Positions 33,195 through 42,487 are shown, numbered from the stretch's first letter. The stretch is 64,000 nucleotides of DNA from Streptomyces alboniger (GCF_008704395.1 NZ_CP023695.1:6076001-6140000); one strand, 5' to 3'. A program made the numbers and translations. Notes: a model not told the origin generated them from the letters alone.

Positions 33195-36053
33195 ATGTTC
33201 TTGGACGCACACTATGTCGAGCGGGAAAAGCAGCGGAACCTGCTGCGAGAGCTCCTGGGAAAAGCGGGCGAGGGGCAGGGGCAGGTCGCACTGCTCAGTG
33301 GTGCGGTCGCCAGTGGGAAATCGGCGCTATTGATGAATTGCGCCGACCAGGCGCTGGCGGAGGGCGCGCTCCTGCTGGACACCGCGGGGGTCCCCGCCGA
33401 GCGTGACCGGCCGTTCGGCCTCCTCGGCAGGATCTTCGCGAGCGCGCCGCTGACCTCGGCCGCCCACGCCGAAGTGGCCCGGCTGATCGACGGCGTGGCC
33501 GGGGGCGAGTCGTCGGTCCACGACCAGATGCTGGCCATGCCCCAGCTGAGCGCGGTGCTCCTTGACTTGGCCAAGGACCATCTCGTGGTGATCGCAGTCG
33601 ACGATGTTCATGACAGCGATCAGGCCTCACTTCGGTTTCTGCTCTATCTGACCCGCCGCATTCGCCACTGCCGGATGCTGGTCGTCCTGACCGAACCCGC
33701 GAGACTCGAATCGGGGAAGCGCGGATTCCACACGGAACTCGCGCATCTGCCTCACTGCACCCTGCTGCGACTGAAGTTGCTGTCACCGATGGGAACCGTC
33801 GGACTCCTGAGCGAACATTTCACGCCGTCGACGGCCGCGCGCCTCGCCCCGGAACTGCACGACATCACCGGCGGCAGCCCGCTTCTGCTCCGGGCGCTGG
33901 TCGAGGACCGCCTCACCGCCACCGAGGCGGGCGACCCGTACCAGCCGCTCGTACGAGGCGACAACTACGCGCAAGCCGTGCTCGACTGCCTGCACCGGTG
34001 CGGCCCCGAACCGCTGGAGATCGCGCGGGGCATCGCCGTCCTCGGGGCGCACACCGGGCCGGGGCTGCTCAGCCGTCTCCTCGGCCTCCACCTCAGAGAC
34101 GTCGAGCAGGCCGTCGCGGACCTCGGCCAGTGCGGGCTCCTGAGCGAAGGCCGCTTCCGCGACGAGCAGGCCGCGGCCGTCGTACGGGACGCCGTACCGG
34201 CCGACCGCCTCTCGGGGCTGCACACCCGCGCCGCCGAACTCCTGCACCAGGACGGCTCGGCCGCGTACGACATCGCCCGCCACCTCGTCGTGGCCGGGGA
34301 CACGGCGGACCTCTGGGCGGTTCCGGTGCTCCAGGAGGCCGCCGAGTACGCCCTGGCCGACGGCGACATGGACTTCGCCCACCGCTGCCTCGCCCTCGCC
34401 CGGAACTCCTGCCGGGACGACCGGGTGCGCGCCTCGCTCACCGTCAAGCTGGCCGGTGTCGTCTGGCGCACTGATCCGGCGGCCGTCGACATCGACGCCC
34501 CGGCGCTCCTGCTGGACGCGAAGGCGGGCCGCCTCTCGCCCGGCGACCTCGTGGTGTCCCTGTCGTACCTGGCCTGGTCGGGCCGGCTGCACGAGGCGAG
34601 AGAGGTGCTGGAGGCCCTCGAAGGCACCGACGGCTGGTCCGGGCGCGAGGAGCGGACGGCCCTGGCCGCCGCCCGCCGCTGGCTGACCGTGCTCAGCCCC
34701 TCGCTGGGCATGGAGCCCGGCGACGAGGAGCCGATGCGCCCGGGGCCCGCCGACACCCTCGCGGGAGACGCGGAGATCGCCCATCTGCACGCCTCCTCCG
34801 CGGTGGCGGCCGCCCTGTCGGAGAGCAGGCGCGAGGACGCGGTGGCCGAAGCCACCCGGGTGCTCCAGCGCTACCGGCTCGACGACGGCTATGTGCAGCC
34901 CCTGGCCCTCGCCCTCTGGGCGCTGGTGTACGCCGGCCGACTGGATCTCGCCGCCCCTTGGTGCGAGCGGCTGCTCAACGAATCGGCGGACCACCACGCC
35001 CGGCCCTGGCAGGCCGTGTTCACCTCCGTAAGGGCCGAGACGGCCCTGCGCCAGGGCGACCTGCCCAGCGCGAAGGTGCACGCCGAAGCGGCACTGCGGC
35101 ACCTGGGGCCGCGGGGCTGGTCCCTCGCTCGCACCTTCCCGCTCGCCACGCTGATCCAGGCACACACCGGCATGGGGCAGTTCGACGAGGCGGAGAGCCT
35201 GCTCGGCCAGACCGTGCCGGAGGCGTTCCTGCACACCCTGCCCGGCCTGCACTACGCACGCGCCCGAGGCCGCTGGAATCTGGCCACCGGCCGCTACCAC
35301 GCCGCTCTCGGAGACTTCCTGGCCTGCGGCGAGGCCCTTGAGGAGTGGGGTATCGACGCCCCCGAGCTGGTGCCGTGGCGGCTCGACGCGGCGGAGACCT
35401 GGCTGGCCCTCGGCCACCCCGACAAGGCCCGGAGCCTGGCTGAGCAGCAACTGCTGCGCAGCCCCGACCGGGCGCGCGGTACGGCGCTGCGGCTGGTCGG
35501 CGCGACCGGCGAGGGCCGCCGCGGGCTCCAGCAGCTCCAGGAAGCGGTGGAGATACTGGAGAACGGCGGCGACCGGCTGCAACTGGCGCTGTGCCTGGGC
35601 GAGTTGGGGCGGCTCTACCGGGTGATGGACGATGTCAACCGAGCCCGGATGCTCGTTCGCAAGGCGTGGCACGTGGCCAAGTCGTGCGGCGCCGAGCCGC
35701 TCTGCCGCCAGCTGATACCGGGCGGCGCGGACCCCGACCTGGAGACACCGCGTCACGAGCCCGTGCTGCCGCAGGACACGGCCGCGCTGACCGAGGCGGA
35801 GAGCCGCGTGGCCGTGCTGGCGGCCCACGGCAACACGAACCGGGAGATCGCGGCGAGGCTGTACGTCACCGTCAGCACGGTGGAACAGCATCTGACGCGC
35901 ATCTACCGGAAGTTAAAGGTCAACAGGCGCCGCGACCTGTCGACCCGGCTGGCAGGCGGCGGCGACGCCCAGTTCGCGCTGAACGGCAGGCAAACAGTCG
36001 CCGATCTGGTTGCGATGGAGGTGACGTCCTGTGGAACAGGCCGTCGCGACTAA
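33195..36053 (+). CDS. LAL-family LuxR transcriptional activator
   Basis: This 952-residue regulator has an N-terminal ATPase domain (Walker A GAVASGKS, 36-43; Walker B VVIAVDDVHD, 131-140), a long helical TPR-like middle and a C-terminal LuxR helix-turn-helix (TEAESRVAVLAAHGNTNREI, then VSTVEQHLTRIYRKLKV). LAL proteins usually activate the PKS cluster in which they lie. ATG 33195 follows GGGGGAG. Codon 907 is TTA (35913-35915), within the DNA-binding domain, so full-length activator may be made only when bldA tRNA is available. It shares architecture with the next gene, so the two are probably paralogues. Confidence 0.93.
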   Translation: MFLDAHYVEREKQRNLLRELLGKAGEGQGQVALLSGAVASGKSALLMNCADQALAEGALLLDTAGVPAERDRPFGLLGRIFASAPLTSAAHAEVARLIDGVAGGESSVHDQMLAMPQLSAVLLDLAKDHLVVIAVDDVHDSDQASLRFLLYLTRRIRHCRMLVVLTEPARLESGKRGFHTELAHLPHCTLLRLKLLSPMGTVGLLSEHFTPSTAARLAPELHDITGGSPLLLRALVEDRLTATEAGDPYQPLVRGDNYAQAVLDCLHRCGPEPLEIARGIAVLGAHTGPGLLSRLLGLHLRDVEQAVADLGQCGLLSEGRFRDEQAAAVVRDAVPADRLSGLHTRAAELLHQDGSAAYDIARHLVVAGDTADLWAVPVLQEAAEYALADGDMDFAHRCLALARNSCRDDRVRASLTVKLAGVVWRTDPAAVDIDAPALLLDAKAGRLSPGDLVVSLSYLAWSGRLHEAREVLEALEGTDGWSGREERTALAAARRWLTVLSPSLGMEPGDEEPMRPGPADTLAGDAEIAHLHASSAVAAALSESRREDAVAEATRVLQRYRLDDGYVQPLALALWALVYAGRLDLAAPWCERLLNESADHHARPWQAVFTSVRAETALRQGDLPSAKVHAEAALRHLGPRGWSLARTFPLATLIQAHTGMGQFDEAESLLGQTVPEAFLHTLPGLHYARARGRWNLATGRYHAALGDFLACGEALEEWGIDAPELVPWRLDAAETWLALGHPDKARSLAEQQLLRSPDRARGTALRLVGATGEGRRGLQQLQEAVEILENGGDRLQLALCLGELGRLYRVMDDVNRARMLVRKAWHVAKSCGAEPLCRQLIPGGADPDLETPRHEPVLPQDTAALTEAESRVAVLAAHGNTNREIAARLYVTVSTVEQHLTRIYRKLKVNRRRDLSTRLAGGGDAQFALNGRQTVADLVAMEVTSCGTGRRD

Positions 36054-36354
36054 CCGCATCTGTACATGACCTTGACACCTATCAGGTGTCCTGACCGGAG
36101 ATGATCGACCGGTCACCCCCGTTCCGCCGGGCCGCCGCGGAACGAACGGGGGGCAGTACGGGCAGTACCCCCGCACCGGGGGGATCGCAACGGGGAAGCG
36201 CAGTGGCAGTCGGATCCCGGCCTCGGCCGGGACAGCGGCACCGGCCGCCGCAGCGCACATCGCAACGGGGAAGCACGACGTGCAGGCAGGACCAGTCGAC
36301 CGCTGGCGTGTCCGTACCTCGTCGCCACTCGTGAGCGACGGAGGGGAAGGACAC
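36054..36354. promoter_or_regulatory. Spacer between the two LAL genes, with 16-bp direct repeat
   Basis: The 301-bp spacer holds two exact copies of ATCGCAACGGGGAAGC (36184-36199 and 36259-36274), 75 bp apart, upstream of the second LAL gene. They may be binding sites for one of the LAL proteins. A separate promoter for the second gene is likely. No gene is seen. Confidence 0.55.
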
Positions 36355-39300
36355 GTGGCCATGTTGGTGTATCGGGGCGAGGAAGCGGCGCGGCTCCGCG
36401 AGTTTCTCGAGGCGGACCCCAGGACGGGGAGACCCGGCCCCCGCCTCGCGGTCATCAGCGGCGCGGCCGGCATGGGCAAGACCGAACTCCTCCACACCAT
36501 CGCGGAGTTCGCCGCGGCGAACCGGGTCACCGTGGTGAGCGCCGTGGCGGCGCCCACGGAACAGGACCTGCCGTACGCCGTACTGGAACAGCTCCAGCAG
36601 GGCGTGCCGGCCGAGCCGGGGCCGAAGCCAGGGCAGGAGCAGGAGCACCGGACGGACCCCCCGGGGCGCCCGGAAGCCGCGGCGCCCTCCGCGCCCGCCG
36701 CCCCCGCCTCCCAGGTCCCGCTGCGGGTCCTGAGCGAACTGACGCGCGGTTTCGGCGCACCGGCCGCTGCCGGGCGGGTGCTCATCACCGTCGACGACAT
36801 CCAGTTCGCGGACGCCCAGTCCCGCCAGGTCCTGGAGTACCTCCTGCGGAACTCCGGGTTCTCCGGTCTGTCCGTGGTGGTGACGGAAGGGCCCGCGCCG
36901 ACCGGGGAGGCCTTCTGCGCCGACGCGGCGCCGGAAGCCGGCCGCGTGCTGCGTATGCGGCTCGGACCGCTCGGCGTCGAGGACGTCGGCCGGCTGCTCG
37001 CCGACCAGCTCCCCGCCGCCGAGGCCACCCACCTCGCCCCGGACTTCCACCGGGCGACGGGCGGCAATCCCATGCTGCTCAAGGCGCTCGCCGCGGACCA
37101 GCTCCTGCCGTCGGCCGCCCGCCGGGGCGGCGGGACACCGCAGGCCGGCGACCTGTTCCGGCAGGCCGCGCTGCGCTGTGCGCAGCGCAGCGGTGACTAC
37201 GCCCTGGCCGTCGCGCGCGGTCTCGCGCTGCTCCGGGAGCCCCCGACCTCGCCGAACGTGAGTCTGCTGCTCAGCGTCGAGGACCGGACGATCCGGTCGG
37301 CCGCGGCCGCCCTGGAGGACGCGGGCATCCTGTGCGGACGGCGGTTCCGGCACGAAGCGATGGGGGAGGCCGTACTGGACGACCTGTCGACCGAGGAGGC
37401 CGCGCGGCTGCACTACTGCGCGGCCAAGCTGCTGCACCAGAGCGGTGCGGACCCCGTGCGGGTCGCGACTCAGCTGCTGGCCCAGGATCTGCGGGGGCCG
37501 GTGGACGAGGCATGGGTGTGGGAGGTCCTCCAGGAGGCCGCCCGCCAGGCGCCGGCCGGGGGTGAGCCCGACTTCGCGGTGCGGTGCCTACAGATGGCCG
37601 AGCGCTGCTGCCGGGACGAGCCGACCCGGTTGTCCATCCGGGCCCAACTGGCCGAACTCAACTGGGGCCACCAGCCGGCGACCGCCGCCCAACAGGTGCG
37701 GTCACTGGCCCTGCCGGCCCGCGACGGCCGGCTGCCGATCAGCTACACCCTGCGGCTGGTACCCAAGCTGATGTGGTACGGGTACGTGGACGAGGCGACC
37801 GCCGCCCTCCGGCTGGCGAGCACGACCGCCGCCGAGACGCACGCGCCGCGCCTGGACGACGAGGTCAGGGCGACCCGGTTGCAGGTGGCCGGTACGTACC
37901 CGGACGCCCTCACGGAGAACGACCGGGCTCCCTACGCCGAGCAGCGGCCGGAACGGGAGGCGGCCACCGCGTCCGTGTCCACCGCGGCGACCGAATCCGC
38001 GGCGACCGAAACCACGGCCACCGCCCCCATGCTGACGAAGCCCACGCCGACGAAGTCCACGGAGTCCCACCCCGCCCCGACCGCACTCAGCCCGACCGCA
38101 TCCGCCCCGACGGCATCCGCCTCGACCGCATCCGCCTCGACCGCATCCGCCCCGACGAAGCCCGCCCCGGGTGCCGCTGCCCGCGCCCGGGTCCGGGTGT
38201 TCGGCGCGCTCAACTCCGTACTGGGTCTGCGGTCGGAGTCGACGGCGGTGGCGGACGCCGAGCAGATCCTGCGGTCCACCATGCTGACCGAGACCACCGT
38301 CGAGATGCTGCTGGCCGCGCTGGGAGCCCTCATCCTCAGCGATCTGCTCGCCTCCTCGGCCCGCTGGTGCGACCGGCTGCTTGGACAGGCCCGCGGCAAG
38401 CGCGCCCTGGCCATGCTCATGGCCATCCGGGCGCACATCTTCCTGCGGCAAGGCAATCTCACCGCGGCCGTGGAGCGAGCCGAGGCATCGCTGGCGCGGC
38501 TGCCCGCGCACGGCTGGGGCGTCGGCATCGGACTGCCCCTGTCGGCCCTGGTGGAGGCCCGCACCCGCATGGGGCACCACGAGGCGGCGGCGGAACTGCT
38601 CGAACGGCCGGTACCCGACGCGATGTTCAGGACCCGCTACGGCCTCTCCTACCTCCACGCGCGCGCGGCGCTACAGCTACAGACCGGGCGTCACCACGCC
38701 GCTCTCGCCGACTTCATGCGGTGCGGCGAACTCATGATGGCCTGGGGCATGGACTCACCCGCCCTGGTGCCGTGGCGCACCGGTGCGGCGCAGACCTGGC
38801 TGAGGCTTCAGGATTCCGAACGGGCCGCGGCCCTGGTCGAGGACGAACTGTCCCGCACGCACCCCAAACACCTGCGCACCCGGGGCGCCGCCCTGCGGGT
38901 GCTGGCCGCCACCCGCCCCCTCCCGCAACGACCCGCCCTGCTGGAGGAAGCGGTGCGACTGCTCCGCGACGCCGGTGACTCGTACACCATGGCCCTGGCC
39001 ATGACCGACCTCGGCCACGCCTACAAGCGGCTCGGCGCACCGGCCAAGGGACGTGGACTGGTCCGGCAGGCGGGGCAGATGGCCGACATCTGCGGCGCGT
39101 ACGAACCCTTCCGGGCGCCCCAGCCCGTCGCGGCCCGCGTCGCCCCCGCCCGTGTCGCCCCGGCCGGTCCCGGAGCCCTGCCCGAAGGACCGGAACCGAC
39201 CTCCGGGGCCGGGATCCGCGCGGAGGAGGCCCTGACGGAGGCCGAACGCCGGGTGGCCAGGCTGGCCGCGCTCGGCCACACCAACCGCGAGATCTCCAGC

Positions 39301-39423
39301 AAGCTCTTCATCACCGTCAGCACGGTGGAGCAACATCTCACCCGGGTCTACCGGAAGATCAACATCAGGCGCCGACAGGACCTGCCGACCACTTTGGACT
39401 TCGATGTCGCCGACTGCGCCTGA
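36355..39423 (+). CDS. LAL-family LuxR transcriptional activator with low-complexity linker
   Basis: This regulator of about 1,022 residues has Walker A GAAGMGKT near 36-43, Walker B VLITVDDIQFAD near 142-153, and a C-terminal helix-turn-helix (LTEAERRVARLAALGHTNRE, then VSTVEQHLTRVYRKI). Between the ATPase half and the C-terminal repeats, at roughly 530-610, lies a Thr/Ala/Ser/Pro-rich linker with near-identical TASAPTASASTAS units. The linker is encoded by short DNA repeats around 38096-38160 and is absent from the other LAL protein. The GTG at 36355 (after GGGGAAGGA) or the ATG at 36361 may be the start. The end overlaps the metallophosphoesterase gene by 20 bp. Confidence 0.92.
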   Translation: MAMLVYRGEEAARLREFLEADPRTGRPGPRLAVISGAAGMGKTELLHTIAEFAAANRVTVVSAVAAPTEQDLPYAVLEQLQQGVPAEPGPKPGQEQEHRTDPPGRPEAAAPSAPAAPASQVPLRVLSELTRGFGAPAAAGRVLITVDDIQFADAQSRQVLEYLLRNSGFSGLSVVVTEGPAPTGEAFCADAAPEAGRVLRMRLGPLGVEDVGRLLADQLPAAEATHLAPDFHRATGGNPMLLKALAADQLLPSAARRGGGTPQAGDLFRQAALRCAQRSGDYALAVARGLALLREPPTSPNVSLLLSVEDRTIRSAAAALEDAGILCGRRFRHEAMGEAVLDDLSTEEAARLHYCAAKLLHQSGADPVRVATQLLAQDLRGPVDEAWVWEVLQEAARQAPAGGEPDFAVRCLQMAERCCRDEPTRLSIRAQLAELNWGHQPATAAQQVRSLALPARDGRLPISYTLRLVPKLMWYGYVDEATAALRLASTTAAETHAPRLDDEVRATRLQVAGTYPDALTENDRAPYAEQRPEREAATASVSTAATESAATETTATAPMLTKPTPTKSTESHPAPTALSPTASAPTASASTASASTASAPTKPAPGAAARARVRVFGALNSVLGLRSESTAVADAEQILRSTMLTETTVEMLLAALGALILSDLLASSARWCDRLLGQARGKRALAMLMAIRAHIFLRQGNLTAAVERAEASLARLPAHGWGVGIGLPLSALVEARTRMGHHEAAAELLERPVPDAMFRTRYGLSYLHARAALQLQTGRHHAALADFMRCGELMMAWGMDSPALVPWRTGAAQTWLRLQDSERAAALVEDELSRTHPKHLRTRGAALRVLAATRPLPQRPALLEEAVRLLRDAGDSYTMALAMTDLGHAYKRLGAPAKGRGLVRQAGQMADICGAYEPFRAPQPVAARVAPARVAPAGPGALPEGPEPTSGAGIRAEEALTEAERRVARLAALGHTNREISSKLFITVSTVEQHLTRVYRKINIRRRQDLPTTLDFDVADCA

Positions 39424-40300
39424 ACGACAACTCCTCGCCGTGAGCGATCTTCACGTCGGGATGGCCGACAACTGGCCGATCACCGAATCCCTGCGCCCGG
39501 AGAGCGACGGAGACTGGCTGATCGTGGCCGGGGACGTCGCCGAACTGACGCAGGACATCGAGCGGGCACTGCGGATGCTGGCCGACCGTTTCGCCAAGGT
39601 GATCTGGGCGCCGGGCAACCACGAACTGTGGACGCCGCGCGAGGATCCGGTCCAACTGCGCGGCGAAGCCCGCTACCGGCACCTGGTGGAACTCTGCGCA
39701 AGCCTCGGCGTGGTGACCCCGGAGGACCCCTACCCGGTCTGGGACGGCCCGGGAGGTCCCCTCGCCGTCGCCCCGCTCTTCGTGCTCTACGACTACACCT
39801 TCCGGGCGCCCGGCGCCCGGACCGAGGAGGAGTCACTGGCCCGCGCCTACGAAGCGGGTGTGGTGTGCACGGACGAGTTCCTGCTCCACCCCGACCCCCA
39901 TCCCGGCCGGGCCGCGTGGTGCCGGGCGCGCGTCGCGGAGACCGAACGCCGCCTGGCCGCGCACGACCCTGGCCTGCCCCTCGTACTCGTGAACCACTTC
40001 CCGCTGGTGCGGCAGCCCACGGACGTCCTGTGGCACCCGGAGTTCGCCCAGTGGTGCGGTACCGAGCTGACAGCCGACTGGCACACCCGCTTCCACACCG
40101 CCGCGGTCGTCTACGGGCACCTGCACATCCCACGCACCACCTGGTACGACGGGGTCCGCTTCGAGGAGGTCTCCATCGGCTACCCACGCGAGTGGCGCAA
40201 ACGCGGCCACCCACGAGGCCTGCTGCGCCGGATCGCTCCGGTCACACCGGAGACCGTGGCCCCGCAGGGCACCGCCGACCGACTGAAGGGGCGTCCATGA
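39404..40300 (+). CDS. Calcineurin-like metallophosphoesterase
   Basis: This 298-residue enzyme has the family's metal-binding motifs in order: SDLHVG (D15, H17), AGDVAEL, PGNHELW, VNHFPL and YGHLHIP. It hydrolyses a phosphate ester or diester; the substrate is unknown. It is translationally coupled on both sides, overlapping the LAL gene by 20 bp and the phosphopantetheinyl transferase gene by 4 bp. This three-gene arrangement suggests a link to carrier-protein priming, for example handling of a CoA by-product. That link is inference. Confidence 0.9.
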   Translation: MSPTAPERQLLAVSDLHVGMADNWPITESLRPESDGDWLIVAGDVAELTQDIERALRMLADRFAKVIWAPGNHELWTPREDPVQLRGEARYRHLVELCASLGVVTPEDPYPVWDGPGGPLAVAPLFVLYDYTFRAPGARTEEESLARAYEAGVVCTDEFLLHPDPHPGRAAWCRARVAETERRLAAHDPGLPLVLVNHFPLVRQPTDVLWHPEFAQWCGTELTADWHTRFHTAAVVYGHLHIPRTTWYDGVRFEEVSIGYPREWRKRGHPRGLLRRIAPVTPETVAPQGTADRLKGRP

Positions 40301-40983
40301 TCAGCCAGTTGCTGCCGAAGACGGTCGTCTGCGCGGAGGCCTACGAGGACGGGGAGAGCCCGGAGACAGCCCTGTATCCCGAGGAGGCGGCCCTCGTCGC
40401 GTCCTCGGTGCCCGGACGGCGCGCGGAGTTCGCGACCGTACGGGCCTGCGCGCGGCGGGCGCTCGCCGGTCTGGGGCTGCCGCCCTCGCCGGTGCTGCCG
40501 GGGGTGCGCAACGTGCCGCAGTGGCCGAAGGGCGTGGTGGGAAGCATGACCCACTGTGCGGGTTACCGCGCCGCGGCGCTGGCCAAGGCCGACGACGTCC
40601 TGGCGGTCGGCATCGACGCGGAGCCCGACGGGCCGCTCCCGGACGGTGTACTGGAGGCGATCGCACTGCCGCGTGAGGCCGCGTGGGCGCTCGCCCCGGG
40701 GACGGCCGGTCCCGTGCACCGGGACCGTTTGCTGTTCAGCGCCAAGGAGTGCGTCTACAAGACCTGGTTCCCGCTCATCCGGCGCGAGATCGACTTCGAT
40801 GACGCGGAGATCACCTTCAGCGATGCCGCCGGATCGTCCGGGACGTTCTCGGCGCGGATCCTGCGCCCGGGGCGGCTGCCCGACGGGGGGCCGCTGACGG
40901 GTTTCACGGGCCGTTGGCTCGCTCGGGACGGGCTGCTCGTCACCGCGATCGCGCTGGAGGCCAAGGGGCCCGCCCGCTCATAG
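40297..40983 (+). CDS. 4'-phosphopantetheinyl transferase (Sfp/EntD type)
   Basis: This 228-residue enzyme transfers phosphopantetheine from CoA to carrier proteins. Magnesium ligands are D107 and E109 in GIDAE and E151 in FSAKECVYK (with K155); the SMTHCAGY motif precedes them. The PKS ACPs downstream are the obvious substrates. The ATG overlaps the preceding gene (ATGA); a much longer open frame upstream is just an overlap with the phosphoesterase gene. It ends at imperfect repeats and a terminator shared with the convergent glycosyltransferase gene. Confidence 0.95.
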   Translation: MISQLLPKTVVCAEAYEDGESPETALYPEEAALVASSVPGRRAEFATVRACARRALAGLGLPPSPVLPGVRNVPQWPKGVVGSMTHCAGYRAAALAKADDVLAVGIDAEPDGPLPDGVLEAIALPREAAWALAPGTAGPVHRDRLLFSAKECVYKTWFPLIRREIDFDDAEITFSDAAGSSGTFSARILRPGRLPDGGPLTGFTGRWLARDGLLVTAIALEAKGPARS

Positions 40984-41036
40984 GAATCCGCCGCCCGCTC
41001 ATAAGAACCCGCGCGTTCATAAGAATCCGCCCGCCA
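40977..41036. repeat. Three imperfect repeats around YTCATARGAAYCCG
   Basis: Copies begin at 40977, 40998 and 41016 (CTCATAGGAATCCG, CTCATAAGAACCCG, TTCATAAGAATCCG). The first overlaps the stop codon of the transferase gene. Short tandem duplication is the likely origin; no function is evident. Confidence 0.6.
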
Positions 41037-41054
41037 GGATCCCACCTGCGCACA

Positions 41055-41094
41055 AAAAGCGGACGCCGGTTCCGATGGTCGATCGGAACCGGCG
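41055..41094 (-). terminator. Terminator for the glycosyltransferase gene
   Basis: A perfect 13-bp stem (41064-41076 with 41082-41094, 5-base loop) is followed on the minus strand, after five bases, by a run of five T. It is a classic rho-independent terminator about 70 bp after the glycosyltransferase stop. The stem can also stop transcripts from the convergent phosphopantetheinyl transferase gene. Confidence 0.85.
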
Positions 41095-41164
41095 CCCGCC
41101 GGACGCTGCCGGACGGGGGACCGACAGCGGGTTCAAGGGGACCTGACGTAGCGTCAGGCCCAGG

Positions 41165-42415
41165 TCACGCGGTGGCCGTTGCCGTAGCTGTCGCCGTGGC
41201 GCCGGCTGTGGCGACGAGCGACTCGAGGTGAGTGACCACCTCGCCGATGCCGGGAAGGCCGAGCATCTGCCGGTGGGCGCTGCGTATGCCCGCCTGGATC
41301 CGGTCGTCGCCGAGCACCTGCTTGCAGGCCAGGGCGACGCCCTCGGCCGTCACGTCGGTGACATGGGCGCCGAGGCCCAGCTCCGCCAGCCGCTCGGAGT
41401 TGTGCAGGTGGTCGCCGAACTGGGGCAGTGACACCATCGGCACACCCTGCCGGATGGCCTCACGCACACTGTTGTAACCACCGTGCGTCACGAACAGCTG
41501 GGCGCACTCCAGGAGTTGCTGCTGCGGCAGCCAGTCCATCACGGTCACGTTGTCCCCCACCGTGACGCCGTCGATGGGGAAGCCCGCGGTGGCCACGACC
41601 GCGTGGCAGTCGAGTGCGGAGAGCCCATCGATGATGGCCCGCAGCGTCTCGGAGGGGTGGAGCATGCCCTCGGGCGGCTCGACGCCCTGCTCCTTCATGC
41701 CCATCACCGTGGGCAGTGCGCTGCCCACCGACGCCACCACCAGCGGGCGGTCGCCCGGCAGTTCGGCCAGCTCGGCGGGGAGGCCCCGTGTGCCGTGCAG
41801 CGCCGCGGGCTGCTGGTAGGCGAACGCCTGCGGTGCCGGGTAGCGGGTGAAGGAGAACGCGTGGGGGACGCAGTCGATGCGGCCGAAGGGGTAGACCGAC
41901 CACGGCTCCGTCCGGGGCGGCAGGCCGACTTCGACGCGCCGCTCGTTCAGGAAAGGCAGCAGGCCTTCGGGATCGGTGACATTCGTCGGCCCCGAGGGGC
42001 AGGAGACGTGCGGAATGCCGAGCGCTTCGGCGACCAGTACGCCGGTCAGTTCGCCACCGTCCCGCAATACCAGATCGGGATTCCATTCCCGGGCGATCGG
42101 AATGATCCGCTCGAAGGTGGTGGTGATATGCGGGCCGCCGCCCCAGAGGATCATCTGCAACCTGTTGTCGACGACGATCTCCTCGCCGGGGTTGCTCTCC
42201 TCGAAGCGGGCCCGCAGGGAGAATATGGAGTGCATGATCTCCGGAATGCCCGGCATCACGGGCCGTACGGTGACCGGCGAACCCTCGAATACGGGGACGA
42301 GATGCTCGGGCACCGTGGCGAGAACCTCGTGGCCCGCCTCGGCCAGCGCCCGTGCCAGCGGCAGCACCTCATTGGCATGCCCCTGAGTTCCGGTCACCGT
42401 ACAGAAAACTCGCAT
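41165..42415 (-). CDS. Macrolide-type (GT-B, GT1) glycosyltransferase
   Basis: This 416-residue enzyme starts MRVFCTVTGTQGHANEVLPLA (acceptor-domain motif of UGT/OleD-like enzymes) and has the nucleotide-sugar motif with VMDWLPQQQLL and THGGYNSVREAIRQG (H311-G312-G313). It would attach a sugar from an NDP-sugar to the PKS product or inactivate a macrolide for self-protection. No deoxysugar genes are visible, so it may use UDP-glucose or genes outside the window. The protein ends in an Ala-Thr dipeptide tail, encoded by repeats near the stop codon. ATG 42415 follows GGGAG; the longer open frame upstream lacks this. Confidence 0.9.
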   Translation of the reverse strand: MRVFCTVTGTQGHANEVLPLARALAEAGHEVLATVPEHLVPVFEGSPVTVRPVMPGIPEIMHSIFSLRARFEESNPGEEIVVDNRLQMILWGGGPHITTTFERIIPIAREWNPDLVLRDGGELTGVLVAEALGIPHVSCPSGPTNVTDPEGLLPFLNERRVEVGLPPRTEPWSVYPFGRIDCVPHAFSFTRYPAPQAFAYQQPAALHGTRGLPAELAELPGDRPLVVASVGSALPTVMGMKEQGVEPPEGMLHPSETLRAIIDGLSALDCHAVVATAGFPIDGVTVGDNVTVMDWLPQQQLLECAQLFVTHGGYNSVREAIRQGVPMVSLPQFGDHLHNSERLAELGLGAHVTDVTAEGVALACKQVLGDDRIQAGIRSAHRQMLGLPGIGEVVTHLESLVATAGATATATATATA

Positions 42416-42447
42416 TTCCAGATCTCCCTGACGTTCCGTGTGTGCCG

Positions 42448-42487
42448 CGCCGGCCCAATTTCCTGAAGTGAATGTTTCCGGCCGGCG
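42448..42487. other. Inverted repeat CGCCGGCC upstream of the glycosyltransferase gene
   Basis: Eight-bp arms (42448-42455 and 42480-42487) enclose a 24-base AT-richer loop, in the 113-bp spacer between the membrane-protein and glycosyltransferase genes. It could be an operator or a weak terminator. Confidence 0.45.

Noticed and set aside
33783..35891. Minus-strand open frame of 702 codons opposite the first LAL gene
   Set aside because: Low-complexity shadow; LAL coding on plus is unambiguous.
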